A stretch of 64,000 nucleotides of DNA from Shewanella livingstonensis (GCF_003855395.1 NZ_CP034015.1:754001-818000); one strand, 5' to 3'; positions 10,740 to 19,136 are shown, numbered from the stretch's first letter. Numbers and translations: made by a program. The notes: generated by a model from the letters alone, not told the origin.

Positions 10740-11353
10740 CTTACCTAACCATTCGCGCATATTTAAGAGCATCGACTAAAGAGCAAGATAGCTCTCGAGC
10801 TAAGCCGGAGTTAATTTCATTCGCTACAGCAAAGGGCGTAAAGATTACGACCTTCTATCAAGAAAACGTATCAGGTAGCACCCCAGACCGACCAGAGCTT
10901 GATAGGCTGATAGATGAAGCTAGTGACGGTGATATTCTGCTTATTGAGAAAATGGACAGACTTAGCCGTTTACCTTGGGAAATATGGCAAACGCTTAAAG
11001 CCAAGATTGCCAGTAAAGGGATCATTATCGTAATCGCAGATCAACCGCAAACTCATACCGCATTATCAAACAATGATGAACACTCGGGATTTATTCAAAA
11101 AGCTCTTACAAACTTCATGATCGATTTAGCTGCTGGTATGGCAAGAGATGACTATGAGACAAGAAGAACACGACAGGCTCAAGGCATTGCGAAGGCCAAA
11201 GCAGAGGGCAAGACGTGGGGCGGTCAAAACAAAGACATTAAACTACACGAAGCAATTTTAACTCATTTACAAACGATGAGTCTTCGTAAAACTGCCGAAA
11301 TACTCGGCTGTTCAGTGTCAACGGTGCAAAGAGTCAAAAAAAGCCAATTTTAA
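10715..11353 (+). CDS. Serine recombinase, resolvase/invertase type
   Basis: A 212-residue small serine recombinase. The catalytic N-terminal domain shows AYLRASTKEQ with nucleophile Ser 20 and Arg 18, followed by GDILLIEKMDRLSRLPWE, which contains the other conserved Arg residues. A long helix leads to a C-terminal helix-turn-helix (MSLRKTAEILGCSVSTVQRV). Family members resolve cointegrates or dimers, or invert DNA. The start is uncertain: ATG 10715 or ATG 10727, neither with a clear Shine-Dalgarno. In an element that may replicate by rolling circle, a multimer-resolving role is plausible but inferred. Confidence 0.85.
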   Translation: MRYHMLNTPYLTIRAYLRASTKEQDSSRAKPELISFATAKGVKITTFYQENVSGSTPDRPELDRLIDEASDGDILLIEKMDRLSRLPWEIWQTLKAKIASKGIIIVIADQPQTHTALSNNDEHSGFIQKALTNFMIDLAAGMARDDYETRRTRQAQGIAKAKAEGKTWGGQNKDIKLHEAILTHLQTMSLRKTAEILGCSVSTVQRVKKSQF

Positions 11354-11446
11354 AGAAATTATTTTAATTTTTCTCTTCATTTAATACATGAGTAAAACCT
11401 GATACTTACGCATTACCTCTCTCTAAAACACCTCAATACCTACATT

Positions 11447-11483
11447 AAATGGCGACATAACATGTCGCTATTTAGTTTGTTTT
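11447..11483 (+). terminator. Terminator after the serine recombinase
   Basis: A 12-bp stem (aaatggcgacat / atgtcgctattt, one G-T pair) with loop aac, followed within a few bases by TTTGTTTTT. It separates the recombinase gene from the small-gene cluster that starts at 11551. Confidence 0.7.
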
Positions 11484-11550
11484 TAGCTAAAATATACCCC
11501 TCAAGCTCTTGAATACAATGAAAAACCTTATACGTAGGTGGGAATTAATA

Positions 11551-11862
11551 ATGTTCAATACCTTAGATAGAACAGAAATGATTGAAGAGCTCGCTAATCA
11601 GGGAATGCCAAGGTATGTCGCAGAACAATACTGTGATTTAACCCTGTTCAAGATATTGAAGGGTGAAGCAAAGGTACAGACGGTTCAAACTAGGCCGCTA
11701 TCCGCGCTTTATACCGCTAACCAAGAAAATCAGAAAGCATTAGCAGAAAAAAGAAAACAAGAAATAAAAAGCTATGCTCACCTCGGAGGTATGCACCGTA
11801 TGGCTGCAGCTTTTGAAAATATAGACACCTCACTACAAGTTCAGGAAACCAAATCATGTTAG
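11551..11862 (+). CDS. Small protein of unknown function, first of the element cluster
   Basis: A 103-residue, charged, mostly helical protein (MFNTLDRTEMIEELANQGMP...), not recognised. I chose ATG 11551, with TAGGTGG about nine bases upstream; the open frame extends back to a TTG at 11509. The N-terminal ~40 residues (TEMIEELANQGMPRYVAEQY) could form a small helical DNA-binding or protein-binding unit. Its last 7 bases overlap the next gene, and the following three genes are overlapping or one base apart, so they are certainly cotranscribed. Position between recombinase and Rep suggests a role in replication or regulation of the element. Confidence 0.65.
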   Translation: MFNTLDRTEMIEELANQGMPRYVAEQYCDLTLFKILKGEAKVQTVQTRPLSALYTANQENQKALAEKRKQEIKSYAHLGGMHRMAAAFENIDTSLQVQETKSC

Positions 11863-12191
11863 AACGTATGTATTTTTGTTCACAGCTAGTTAATACCGCA
11901 ATTCATTCAGTTGAAACTGGTGACATGCAATCAGCAAAGGCCAATTTACAAGCGCTAAAGACCATTTTAGACAAAATGAACAATGGTGATGAGGGGGTGA
12001 ATAAGGTTATCAAGAATATTGCCGCTGCAACCGGTATAGATGATTTAAAGACGTTAGAAAGCCTGATATTAGTCGGCTGTAACATTGCTGCAAGAGGTCA
12101 TGGCGCATCACAGGCAACCTATGCCGCACACCTTGAGCGTGAAGTGAATATCGCTAAGCTTGTAACGTTACCCATGTTAGGGGTGAATTAA
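11856..12191 (+). CDS. Small helical protein of unknown function
   Basis: A 111-residue protein (MLERMYFCSQLVNTAIHSVE...), predicted from its residue pattern to be all helical, with no signal peptide or membrane segment. Not recognised. It overlaps the previous gene by 7 bases and is followed after one base by the ribbon-helix-helix gene, which indicates translational coupling. Confidence 0.65.
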   Translation: MLERMYFCSQLVNTAIHSVETGDMQSAKANLQALKTILDKMNNGDEGVNKVIKNIAAATGIDDLKTLESLILVGCNIAARGHGASQATYAAHLEREVNIAKLVTLPMLGVN

Positions 12192-12192
12192 T

Positions 12193-12366
12193 ATGACCAT
12201 GCAAATTAGAGTCCCTAAAAGCCTTGAGCCGATGATTGAGGGCATAGCAAAAGAGTCAGGCCTTAAGTATCGTCACGTAGTTCAATATCTCTTAGTTGAG
12301 GGGTTAGAAGCCCTTAAGGAAAGAGCTAGAACACAACATGATTCAAATGGTGGAATGATTGGGTAG
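12193..12366 (+). CDS. Ribbon-helix-helix (CopG/Arc-like) small regulator
   Basis: A 57-residue protein, one base after the previous stop. The pattern MQIRVPKSLEPMIEGIAKES followed by VVQYLLVEGLEAL has a short N-terminal beta strand and two helices, as in the CopG/Arc/MetJ ribbon-helix-helix fold, in which the strand dimerises and reads operator DNA. Plasmid CopG represses rep transcription, so control of the Rep-like gene at 12942 is an attractive idea but unproven. Its stop codon overlaps the TTG start of the next gene by 8 bases. Confidence 0.6.
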   Translation: MTMQIRVPKSLEPMIEGIAKESGLKYRHVVQYLLVEGLEALKERARTQHDSNGGMIG

Positions 12367-12874
12367 CCGAGCCACACCGGATACTCAGGCTGAGATTGTA
12401 GCGATGATTGCAGCGGGCTATACGCTGGCTGCAGTCTCAAAGCATTTTGATTTGAGTTATCACACCGTCAGATCGATACAAAAGCGAGCGGGTATTAAAG
12501 CCGGTTCGATGAAACAAGAGCTGATAGATAAATATCAGAACGCCCTAAAAGTATCCCTTTCAAGTAATGCAATCAGAGAGCAAGCCTCTTCACTGTTAAT
12601 GGATGATTTAGCCTTAGCATCAAAGCTCAGAGACAAGCTGCACTGCCTCTTAGATGAGTTGCCAGATAAACCCACTGACACTAAACAGGCTGTTCAAATT
12701 GCCAGAGCATTAACCGGTATAGCTTCAAGCTTAAAGTTGTCTAATGACACGCTAAGAGCAAGCTTTAAATTTGGCGATAAGCCAGATGTAAATGAAGACC
12801 TACCAGAATTGATTGTAAGGGAAATGCTTGAGGTTGAGGTCTTGGAAGTGAGAACGGCCAAACTAGGATCTTAG
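12359..12874 (+). CDS. HTH protein, possibly small-terminase-like
   Basis: A 171-residue protein starting at TTG 12359, the only start that keeps the overlap with the upstream gene. Residues 8-38 (TQAEIVAMIAAGYTLAAVSKHFDLSYHTVRSIQKR) form a homeodomain-like helix-turn-helix, followed by a long helical middle and an acidic tail (EDLPELIVREMLEVEVLEV). N-terminal HTH, helical oligomerisation region and acidic tail, at this length, resemble phage small terminase subunits, which phage satellites carry to redirect packaging. An ordinary DNA-binding regulator is equally possible; no sequence identity could be checked. Confidence 0.6.
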   Translation: MGSRATPDTQAEIVAMIAAGYTLAAVSKHFDLSYHTVRSIQKRAGIKAGSMKQELIDKYQNALKVSLSSNAIREQASSLLMDDLALASKLRDKLHCLLDELPDKPTDTKQAVQIARALTGIASSLKLSNDTLRASFKFGDKPDVNEDLPELIVREMLEVEVLEVRTAKLGS

Positions 12875-12877
12875 GGT

Positions 12878-12905
12878 AAAAAAAAGCACCTCATGCGAGA
12901 GGTGC
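12878..12905 (-). terminator. Terminator-like hairpin reading leftward
   Basis: gcacctc (12886-12892) and gaggtgc (12899-12905) form a 7-bp stem; eight A's at 12878-12885 become a T8 tract on the - strand. As written it would stop leftward transcription between the HTH gene and the Rep-like gene, although no - strand gene is present nearby. Confidence 0.55.
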
Positions 12906-12941
12906 TACTAAACAAATACAGTACAGAAAGAGTATACCAAA

Positions 12942-13889
12942 TTGGCTAAAGACGGTCTAGAAATGTCATCAGAAATGGCACTGAAAACAGCAATAAAAAA
13001 AGGCGCAAAAAAAACGATTTTTAAAAGTGTTTTTCTTACTGCTAAATCACCCGCATGCTCAGTGCTCTCTAGGGCTGTAGAGTATTCAAATGCGGCCGGA
13101 ATGAACGGTCAACCAGTATATGCTTTTAATAGAGTTATAAAGCCCTTATTTACTCACTCTAAGAAGGGGGTAAATAAGCATAAAGAATCACTAATACCGC
13201 TTCATGATAAATCAGAAAAAAGAACCTTCTCAAGAGATTTAGAAACAGCCTTTTTAGTCCTGCAAGATATAGCTCAAATCAAAGAAAATCATGCAACGAT
13301 AGTATTCGGCACCGTTAGTTTTTCAATCAATACCAAACTCAAAGTTAACAGCTCATCAAATCCAGCCTTGGCCTATGGAAAGCTCTTAAGAGAACGTGGT
13401 TGGAGCGAGCCTACAAGTATTGTGCTTGAGACTGGCGGTAAAGGCTCTAAAACAATCACCCACGCCCATATCATCACCATTGTAAGGGAAACGCCTGAAT
13501 CAAACTTAAACCGTCTTAAATCGCTTTTAAAGAAAGATAACCCTACCAGCTCAAGCGCTGTATTAGTGAGTCCTAATTATCTCTTTAAACAGCCATACAC
13601 GGAGCTTATAAAGCTAGAAGAAGGACAGTTTGGGGCATTACCTACGGAAGAAGGAGTAGAACACCCGTATTGGTTAAGTTCATGGCGTGAACCAGAGAGT
13701 AATGAGGTTAAAAGACGTGTACCGGTAAACATAGCTAGCTGTGATTACTTGTCAAAAGAGTTAAGCACTCAGCAAGCAGGTAAAAGGTATGGCTTTATTA
13801 ACTTTGGAAACCTACGCGGAATGAAGGTAAAAGAACGCATGCAAGCAACAAGAGCATTCAATGCAAAGTACAAGTCCACTAGCAAATAA
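12942..13889 (+). CDS. Candidate HUH replication initiator (Rep-like)
   Basis: A 315-residue basic protein, not matched by memory to a named family. Two motifs suggest an HUH endonuclease: His 174-Ala-His 176 (THAHIITIV, the His-hydrophobic-His metal site) and Tyr 269-x-x-Lys 272 (CDYLSKELS, the YxxK nucleophile motif of rolling-circle Rep proteins). The order and the ~95-residue spacing are those of single-Tyr Reps, and the preceding strand ATIVFGTVSFS could be motif 1. The start is TTG 12942 or ATG 12963; neither has a strong ribosome binding site. It ends the cluster that begins at 11551 and is followed by a long hairpin. If correct, the excised circle can replicate by itself. A relaxase or unrelated protein is the main alternative. 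Confidence 0.5.
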   Translation: MAKDGLEMSSEMALKTAIKKGAKKTIFKSVFLTAKSPACSVLSRAVEYSNAAGMNGQPVYAFNRVIKPLFTHSKKGVNKHKESLIPLHDKSEKRTFSRDLETAFLVLQDIAQIKENHATIVFGTVSFSINTKLKVNSSSNPALAYGKLLRERGWSEPTSIVLETGGKGSKTITHAHIITIVRETPESNLNRLKSLLKKDNPTSSSAVLVSPNYLFKQPYTELIKLEEGQFGALPTEEGVEHPYWLSSWREPESNEVKRRVPVNIASCDYLSKELSTQQAGKRYGFINFGNLRGMKVKERMQATRAFNAKYKSTSK

Positions 13890-13914
13890 TAAAAAGTAAA
13901 ACCACTTCATAAAC

Positions 13915-13943
13915 GAGGCGTCCGGCTTCATACGGAACGCCTC
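13915..13943. other. Long hairpin just after the Rep-like gene
   Basis: gaggcgt-ccg (13915-13924) pairs with cgg-(a)-acgcctc (13933-13943): a 10-bp stem with one bulged A and an eight-base loop (gcttcata). There is no T-tract on either side, so it is a poor terminator. A GC-rich stem-loop next to a putative HUH rep gene is where a nicking origin would be expected. Confidence 0.5.
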
Positions 13944-14238
13944 AATCACTTAAAAGATAAAACCAGCCCAACACGATACAAGTTTATATTTGATGTCCTA
14001 ACGAGCCTCTAGAAAGCGATAGTCCTAGAAGAAAATGACCTATCGGTATCGGAACGTGAGAAAGTTTTAGATGTGTTTTTTGAAAATTCACACCAAGTAA
14101 GCACCAAGTAACGCTTGGCAAATAAATCTGCTTAAGTTAACTTATGTTGTGTTACATAGTGTGCTACAAACTGGAACACATTGTTTATTAAAGCTTTATA
14201 AAACACGCCATTTACTAACTAATTTTGCTGTGAGGAGT
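13944..14238. other. Non-coding right end of the element
   Basis: About 300 bases without a supported gene. It contains the right arm site (14152-14179) and, after excision and circularisation, would lie directly upstream of the integrase gene, so it may supply the integrase promoter in the circular form. Confidence 0.5.
14152..14179 (+). promoter_or_regulatory. Candidate integrase arm site, right end
   Basis: Begins ttacatagtgtgctacaaac; matches the left-end block 8043-8070 at 24 of 28 positions, in the same orientation, 59 bases inside the right core. A conserved block at both ends of the element, on the inner side of each core, is the usual layout of arm-type integrase sites. Confidence 0.55.
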
Positions 14239-14257
14239 CGGCTTATCGGCCAACTCA
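14239..14257 (+). repeat. attR core
   Basis: Right copy of the 19-bp block cggcttatcggccaactca, followed by cct and the native rnpB terminator. This is the displaced original 3' end of rnpB. Confidence 0.88.
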
Positions 14258-14271
14258 CCTCTTTATAGAAA

Positions 14272-14303
14272 AGGCCTCGCAGCAATGCGAGGCCTTTTTT
14301 TTT
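14272..14303 (+). terminator. Displaced native rnpB terminator
   Basis: A 10-bp stem aggcctcgca / tgcgaggcct with loop gcaa and nine T's. It is the stronger counterpart of the element-borne copy at 8013-8039, and now stands alone at the right end of the element with no rnpB body in front of it. Confidence 0.85.
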
Positions 14304-14474
14304 GTTAGAATCCCCAATGATTAGTGAGCGTGTTATCTAACCTAATGCGCTATCAGAGAGTGCTATCTACATTATGGGCATATTATTAACGGCATAAAGT
14401 GTAAATATGCACCATAACTCGTCATTTATTAACATTTCTCATTAACAAACTATCACAAATGTAAATTATCAAAC

Positions 14475-14493
14475 GCGAATAGTTGCTATTAGC
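14475..14493. promoter_or_regulatory. Inverted repeat upstream of the TonB receptor
   Basis: gcgaatagttgctattagc contains the perfect inverted repeat aatag-ttg-ctatt, about 50 bases before the receptor start. It could be an operator. Similarity to a Fur box is weak, so iron control is not claimed from it. The rest of 14304-14544 shows nothing I can support. Confidence 0.35.
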
Positions 14494-14544
14494 ATTTGAT
14501 GTTATATTGCGGTCAATTTTACTGTTGCCTATGAATAAGTTGTT

Positions 14545-16680
14545 ATGCATTTGAACGTGATTAATCTTGGAGTGTTAAGCCTACTTTTACCTGTATTGAG
14601 TGTGAGTGCTAATGAACAAAGTACCGACGTTGATTCGACTGAGTCGATTGAGAAAATAACCGTAATGGGGCGGGCACAAACCTTTTATCGTGAATCTTCT
14701 ACGTCTGTGGGTGCCAAAGTTGAAACCGATATTATGGATTTACCGCAATCGGTGCAGGTGTTGAATGAACAGTTGATAGTTGATCAAGCTGCACGTGAAA
14801 TCACTGACTTATACCGCTCTATAGCGGGCGTGAGCACTTACAGTTATTCGGGGGTGACCTTTCGTGGTTTTCGTGATGACAGTAATGTGTTTTATGACGG
14901 TGTAAGAGGCGACCCTTTTTCTGGTTTCGGTGTACCACAGTTATTTAATATTGAACGAGTTGAAGTGTTAAAAGGTCCTGCTGCTGCGTTATACGGTGGT
15001 GGTGAGCCTGGCGGGATGATTAATTATGTCAGTAAAAAGCCGAGTTTTGTCCAAGATACTGAAGTGACATTAACCACAGGCGATAACGACCGTATGGGCG
15101 GGTCAATTGATTCTAAAGGTGGTTTAACAGATTCAATTGCTTATCGTTTAGGTGGCTTTTATGAACAAAAAGACAGTTTTCGTAATAATGCCGACTCTGA
15201 AAATACCGAGTTAACAGGTGGATTATTATTTCAACTTGACGATGACACTGCATTAACCACCACCATTGACTACATTAAACAAGATTTAGGCGGTAATCGT
15301 TTACGTGGCGTTCCCGTTGACGATGACGGTAACTTTTTGGTTGATCCAAGCTATAACGCTAATGAAAAGTCAGACTATCAAAACCTTGAAGCAACAATAT
15401 TACAAGCTGATTTACAACATCATTTTAGCGATGAGTTAAGTGTTAATACCACAGTGCGTTACCTTGATAACGAGCGTGTACAGGGATATCACGAATCACA
15501 AAGTTGGGTTGACGTTAATGGTGATGGTAAAGCCAATATTGATGATAAAACCATTAAACGTGAATATCGTAAACAGTATCGCGCTAACCAAGAAGTCAGT
15601 GTGACTTCAGATTTTATATATCGATTAGATACAGGTATTGAGCAAACCTTATTATTTGGAGCCGATTACCATCACGTAAACAGCGATTATGATTATTGGC
15701 GTGCCCGTTATGAGGCTGACGGTGTCGCTAATCTAAACATTTTTGATTTAAATTATGGTGAAAGCGATCCAGCAGATTACACCTTAACGGATCAAAATCG
15801 TGATGGTGAAAAAACCGAGCGCATGGGTTTTTATGCTCAAGACCAAATAAACCTAACAGATAACTGGTTGCTGCTGGTTGGCCTACGTTACGATCATTTT
15901 AATGATTATGACAAAGAGAGCGGTTTTGAATTTAGCGACGATCATGTGTCGCCACGTGCTGGTGTTGTGTATAAATACTCGTCAGAGACCTCATTTTATG
16001 TGAACTACTCTGAAAGCTTTAACCCCACCTCTATTGGTGATCAAGAAGATACCAGTGCAGATGGCGGTTTGGCCCCAGAAATGGGTGAACAAGTTGAACT
16101 AGGGATAAAAAATCAGTGGTTTAATGGCAGCATGATGACCACGCTAGCTGTGTATCAAATTAATAAAAAAGATGTCGCCATGAATAATCCTGCTGACACG
16201 GGCAATGATGACGGAATTCCTGCGTTAGTAAGCCTAGGTGAAGTTGAAAGTAAAGGACTTGAGTTTACCTTAGTGGGAGATATAACACCGAATTGGACTG
16301 TTATGGCTAATTACGCCTATAACGATGCTCGTGTTACTCAAGGTGATATTGGCGATACCTATGCAGATGGCAGCAATTTTGTTAATGCACCGCGTCATCA
16401 AGCGGGTTTGTGGACCCGTTATGATATTGATAGTCTGAATTCTGCTATTGCACTGGGTGCCGACTATGTCAGTGAGCAAATGAGTGCAGATGCACAGCGC
16501 GTTAAGCCCTATACCGTGTTTGATATGAGCTGGACCACAACGTGGCAAGATACCCAGTTTCAGTTAAATGTGAAAAACCTGTTTGATAAAGAATATGCCG
16601 TGAGCGGTTTCTCAGAACGTAATGGTCATTTCCCGGGGGCACTACGAGAAGTGGTGTTGCAGGTATCGCATCACTTTTAA
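14545..16680 (+). CDS. TonB-dependent siderophore receptor
   Basis: A 711-residue outer-membrane receptor. A signal peptide (about residues 1-22, ending ...SVSA) is followed by a TonB-box-like EKITVMG, the plug domain (about 55-165, with DLPQSVQVLNEQ and VEVLKGPAAALYGGGEPGG) and a 22-strand barrel ending in the aromatic residue F (VSHHF). The plug motifs DLPQSVQV and LKGPAAALYG are typical of FhuA/FpvA-class ferric hydroxamate or pyoverdine receptors. TonB-ExbBD energy would drive uptake of a ferric siderophore into the periplasm. No Shine-Dalgarno is obvious before ATG 14545. It faces the second receptor across a shared terminator; together they form an iron-uptake locus without a biosynthetic or ABC-transporter partner in the window. 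Confidence 0.9.
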   Translation: MHLNVINLGVLSLLLPVLSVSANEQSTDVDSTESIEKITVMGRAQTFYRESSTSVGAKVETDIMDLPQSVQVLNEQLIVDQAAREITDLYRSIAGVSTYSYSGVTFRGFRDDSNVFYDGVRGDPFSGFGVPQLFNIERVEVLKGPAAALYGGGEPGGMINYVSKKPSFVQDTEVTLTTGDNDRMGGSIDSKGGLTDSIAYRLGGFYEQKDSFRNNADSENTELTGGLLFQLDDDTALTTTIDYIKQDLGGNRLRGVPVDDDGNFLVDPSYNANEKSDYQNLEATILQADLQHHFSDELSVNTTVRYLDNERVQGYHESQSWVDVNGDGKANIDDKTIKREYRKQYRANQEVSVTSDFIYRLDTGIEQTLLFGADYHHVNSDYDYWRARYEADGVANLNIFDLNYGESDPADYTLTDQNRDGEKTERMGFYAQDQINLTDNWLLLVGLRYDHFNDYDKESGFEFSDDHVSPRAGVVYKYSSETSFYVNYSESFNPTSIGDQEDTSADGGLAPEMGEQVELGIKNQWFNGSMMTTLAVYQINKKDVAMNNPADTGNDDGIPALVSLGEVESKGLEFTLVGDITPNWTVMANYAYNDARVTQGDIGDTYADGSNFVNAPRHQAGLWTRYDIDSLNSAIALGADYVSEQMSADAQRVKPYTVFDMSWTTTWQDTQFQLNVKNLFDKEYAVSGFSERNGHFPGALREVVLQVSHHF

Positions 16681-16712
16681 TGTTGGACTAGCAGGGTAAC
16701 GCCTTGCTGAAT

Positions 16713-16753
16713 AAAAAAAGGGCGTAAACAATTTATTGTTTACGCCCTTTTTT
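16713..16753. terminator. Bidirectional terminator between the TonB receptors
   Basis: A perfect 12-bp stem (gggcgtaaacaa / ttgtttacgccc) with loop ttta, flanked by seven A's on the left and six T's on the right, so it works for both convergent genes. Confidence 0.9.
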
Positions 16754-16770
16754 ATGGTGACTTTTCAGCT

Positions 16771-18924
16771 TTAGAAGCTAGTCTTTACGCCCACATTAAT
16801 GGTGGTGCCTAGAGATTTAGTATTGTATCCCCCGTAAGTATAAGCTTGTGATCTTGCTGAAAAGTAATCTTCATTGAGTAAGTTTTCTACTCCAAGTGAT
16901 AATTGCCAGTTATTGATCTGATAGCTACTGGCAAGATTAACAACGTTATAATGTTCTATAGGGCCTTGGCTACCAACATATTGGCCATTAACTTGCTCAA
17001 AGCGTTTACGGTCACCGACATACATATAATTAATGCCGACATTCGCATCTTCAACTGGTTGCCAGTTTACATAAGCAGTAAATTTAGGCGCAGATATAGT
17101 ACTACCATCAAGATAGGTATCATTTTCGGTGTCTTTACCTTCAATCCAACTATAGCTTAAACCCGTACTCAGATTATCTTGTACACGGTAGTCTAGTTGT
17201 GCTTCGTAGCCCCAAATCTTTTGCGGTGCACGAACCGGTAAATACACGCCTGTAGTTGCATCAAAAGTATTACTGGTACCGAGTTCTGATTCACTTCGAT
17301 AAGCGGCAATTTCATAATTTACATCACCGACCTGACCTGAAAAGCCAACTTCGTAGTTATCGACAATAGATGCTTCAGTGCGGATTAGGGCAATATCATT
17401 AACCGTGGCTGAGCGTAACAGGCGACCGATATCTGATATGTCAGCACCTTGAGAGAAGCTAATAAAAGGGCTAAATAGCGCGTTCATATTGTAGCGCAAA
17501 CCAACATTATAGGTGGTGGAGTCATAGTTAAGCTCGCCGCCTGTAACATCAAAAGGTACTGAGCAAGTGCTTGCGGTACTGCATAGTTTCAATGTTTGAT
17601 AATCTTCAACACTTAAGTCGACACTATCTTGGCGAATACCGGCTTTAAAAACCCAATCATCAGCAACAACAAACTTGGTTTGCAAATAGGCCGCTAAGTT
17701 GCGCATGTCCATTTCTGGTACCCAAATTCGACCGTCTTCCAAAGGTTGTGAGCTAACGTCTTCAAGAGCATCAATGCCGTAGATAACGGTTGATTCGATG
17801 TTATCCCAGTCAATTTGGCTAGCAAAGTTAATCCGTAAGCCTTTCTTTTCAGACTTGATGATTGATTGACCGCCTTCGTAACCTTCACTTGGATTGGCTA
17901 ACGCAGTTGAGAAGAAAAACATATTTTCTATTTTTTGCAGATAACCATCAACGGTTAATTGGGTGTTAGTAAATATCTCTTGGTCGACGTATTTTAACAT
18001 TAGGTTATGATTACCGCGCGGCCCTTGAGGTACACCGGGTTTTACTATGCCGCTAGTATTTTCAATGGCGTAGGTTTTTTCGCCAGAGTTCACACTGCCA
18101 ATAACATCAATTAAGTCTGCGTCTTGTTGAGCTTCGTAGTAGTTATAAGTCAGTTGAATCGACTTGTCGTCGTCGAGTTGATAGCCGAGTTTAGTAAAAT
18201 AATTATTCGATTTAGTTTCTGATAAACCATAGACCAATCCGATAACATCGCCTTCAGCATCACGCTCTAAACCTGTTTTTTCAGTAATGGCGCTAAATAC
18301 ATAACTAAAATCATCAATCGTACCGTCTATGGACGTATCGACTCGATAACCGGCACTATCTTGTAATTTTACCGCGCTGAATTTACTTGATACCCCAACA
18401 TTAATGCGTACTTTGTCTTTGCTGGCACGCTTAGTGATGTAGTTAATAATGCCACCAGAGGCGCCATTGCCATAAATAGAGGTGGCTCCTTTAATCACTT
18501 CGATACGTTCAATGGCACCAGCATCGATAGAGCTTATGCCTAATTGACCATTACGTAATGGCGTTGATTGAGGCACGCCGTCAATCATCACTAATGCCGC
18601 ACGACCACGAAGATTTTGCCCTGAATTACTTGATGTCCCCGTACTTGGGGCAAGCCCTGGAACGCGAAATGCCAATAAATTTTGCAGCTCAGTGGTAATA
18701 AGCATGTCTTGTGCAAGCGTTTGTTGATCAATGAGCGTAACCGAGGATGGAACTTCGTCTATCCGTTCAGCGGAGCGGCTGCCAGTAATAATCATTCGCT
18801 CCATTGAAGCGTTGTGGTTTGGGCTTTGTGGCGATGATTCGGCATTGGCATGAGTTGTGGGCAGTACTGATAAAAATAATGCACAATGTGTCGCAATAGC
18901 CAATTGGCTAGGTTTAAATAACAT
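16771..18924 (-). CDS. TonB-dependent receptor, iron-regulated
   Basis: A 717-residue outer-membrane receptor. I placed the start at ATG 18924 (MLFKPSQL), giving a clean signal peptide ending THANA; the open frame continues upstream to a TTG at 18942. The TonB-box region is MERMIITGSRS, the plug spans about residues 50-160 (IEVIKGATSIYGNGASGG), and the barrel ends in KTSF. Plug features place it with ferric-siderophore receptors of the IutA/FepA type; the actual ligand cannot be told. A strong Fur box lies 35 bases upstream, so it should be derepressed under iron limitation. It has two Cys residues in a probable external loop (LCSTASTCSV), possibly disulphide bonded. Confidence 0.9.
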   Translation of the reverse strand: MLFKPSQLAIATHCALFLSVLPTTHANAESSPQSPNHNASMERMIITGSRSAERIDEVPSSVTLIDQQTLAQDMLITTELQNLLAFRVPGLAPSTGTSSNSGQNLRGRAALVMIDGVPQSTPLRNGQLGISSIDAGAIERIEVIKGATSIYGNGASGGIINYITKRASKDKVRINVGVSSKFSAVKLQDSAGYRVDTSIDGTIDDFSYVFSAITEKTGLERDAEGDVIGLVYGLSETKSNNYFTKLGYQLDDDKSIQLTYNYYEAQQDADLIDVIGSVNSGEKTYAIENTSGIVKPGVPQGPRGNHNLMLKYVDQEIFTNTQLTVDGYLQKIENMFFFSTALANPSEGYEGGQSIIKSEKKGLRINFASQIDWDNIESTVIYGIDALEDVSSQPLEDGRIWVPEMDMRNLAAYLQTKFVVADDWVFKAGIRQDSVDLSVEDYQTLKLCSTASTCSVPFDVTGGELNYDSTTYNVGLRYNMNALFSPFISFSQGADISDIGRLLRSATVNDIALIRTEASIVDNYEVGFSGQVGDVNYEIAAYRSESELGTSNTFDATTGVYLPVRAPQKIWGYEAQLDYRVQDNLSTGLSYSWIEGKDTENDTYLDGSTISAPKFTAYVNWQPVEDANVGINYMYVGDRKRFEQVNGQYVGSQGPIEHYNVVNLASSYQINNWQLSLGVENLLNEDYFSARSQAYTYGGYNTKSLGTTINVGVKTSF

Positions 18925-18958
18925 AGAGATACCGATTAACAAACAATGAATAAAACGT

Positions 18959-18977
18959 AATGATATTCATTATCATT
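18959..18977. promoter_or_regulatory. Fur box
   Basis: aatgatattcattatcatt matches the 19-bp Fur consensus (GATAATGATAATCATTATC-like inverted hexamers) very closely, 35 bases upstream of the receptor ATG at 18924. Confidence 0.85.
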
Positions 18978-19136
18978 AGTAAGTACACATTATTTACATT
19001 TTTTACTTTTTTGCATTAAATGGAGATAGTTTTGGTTGGTCATTGAGGTCGCAGCATTCGACGCTGAGTATAAACCATTTAGCCGTTAATGATCAGTCGT
19101 GCTACTCAAATTTTTATAACATAACGGCCTGTCTGT

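Noticed and set aside
14475..14493. Fur box in front of the first TonB receptor.
   Set aside because: It is an inverted repeat (aatag-ttg-ctatt) but agrees poorly with the 19-bp Fur consensus, unlike the site at 18959-18977.
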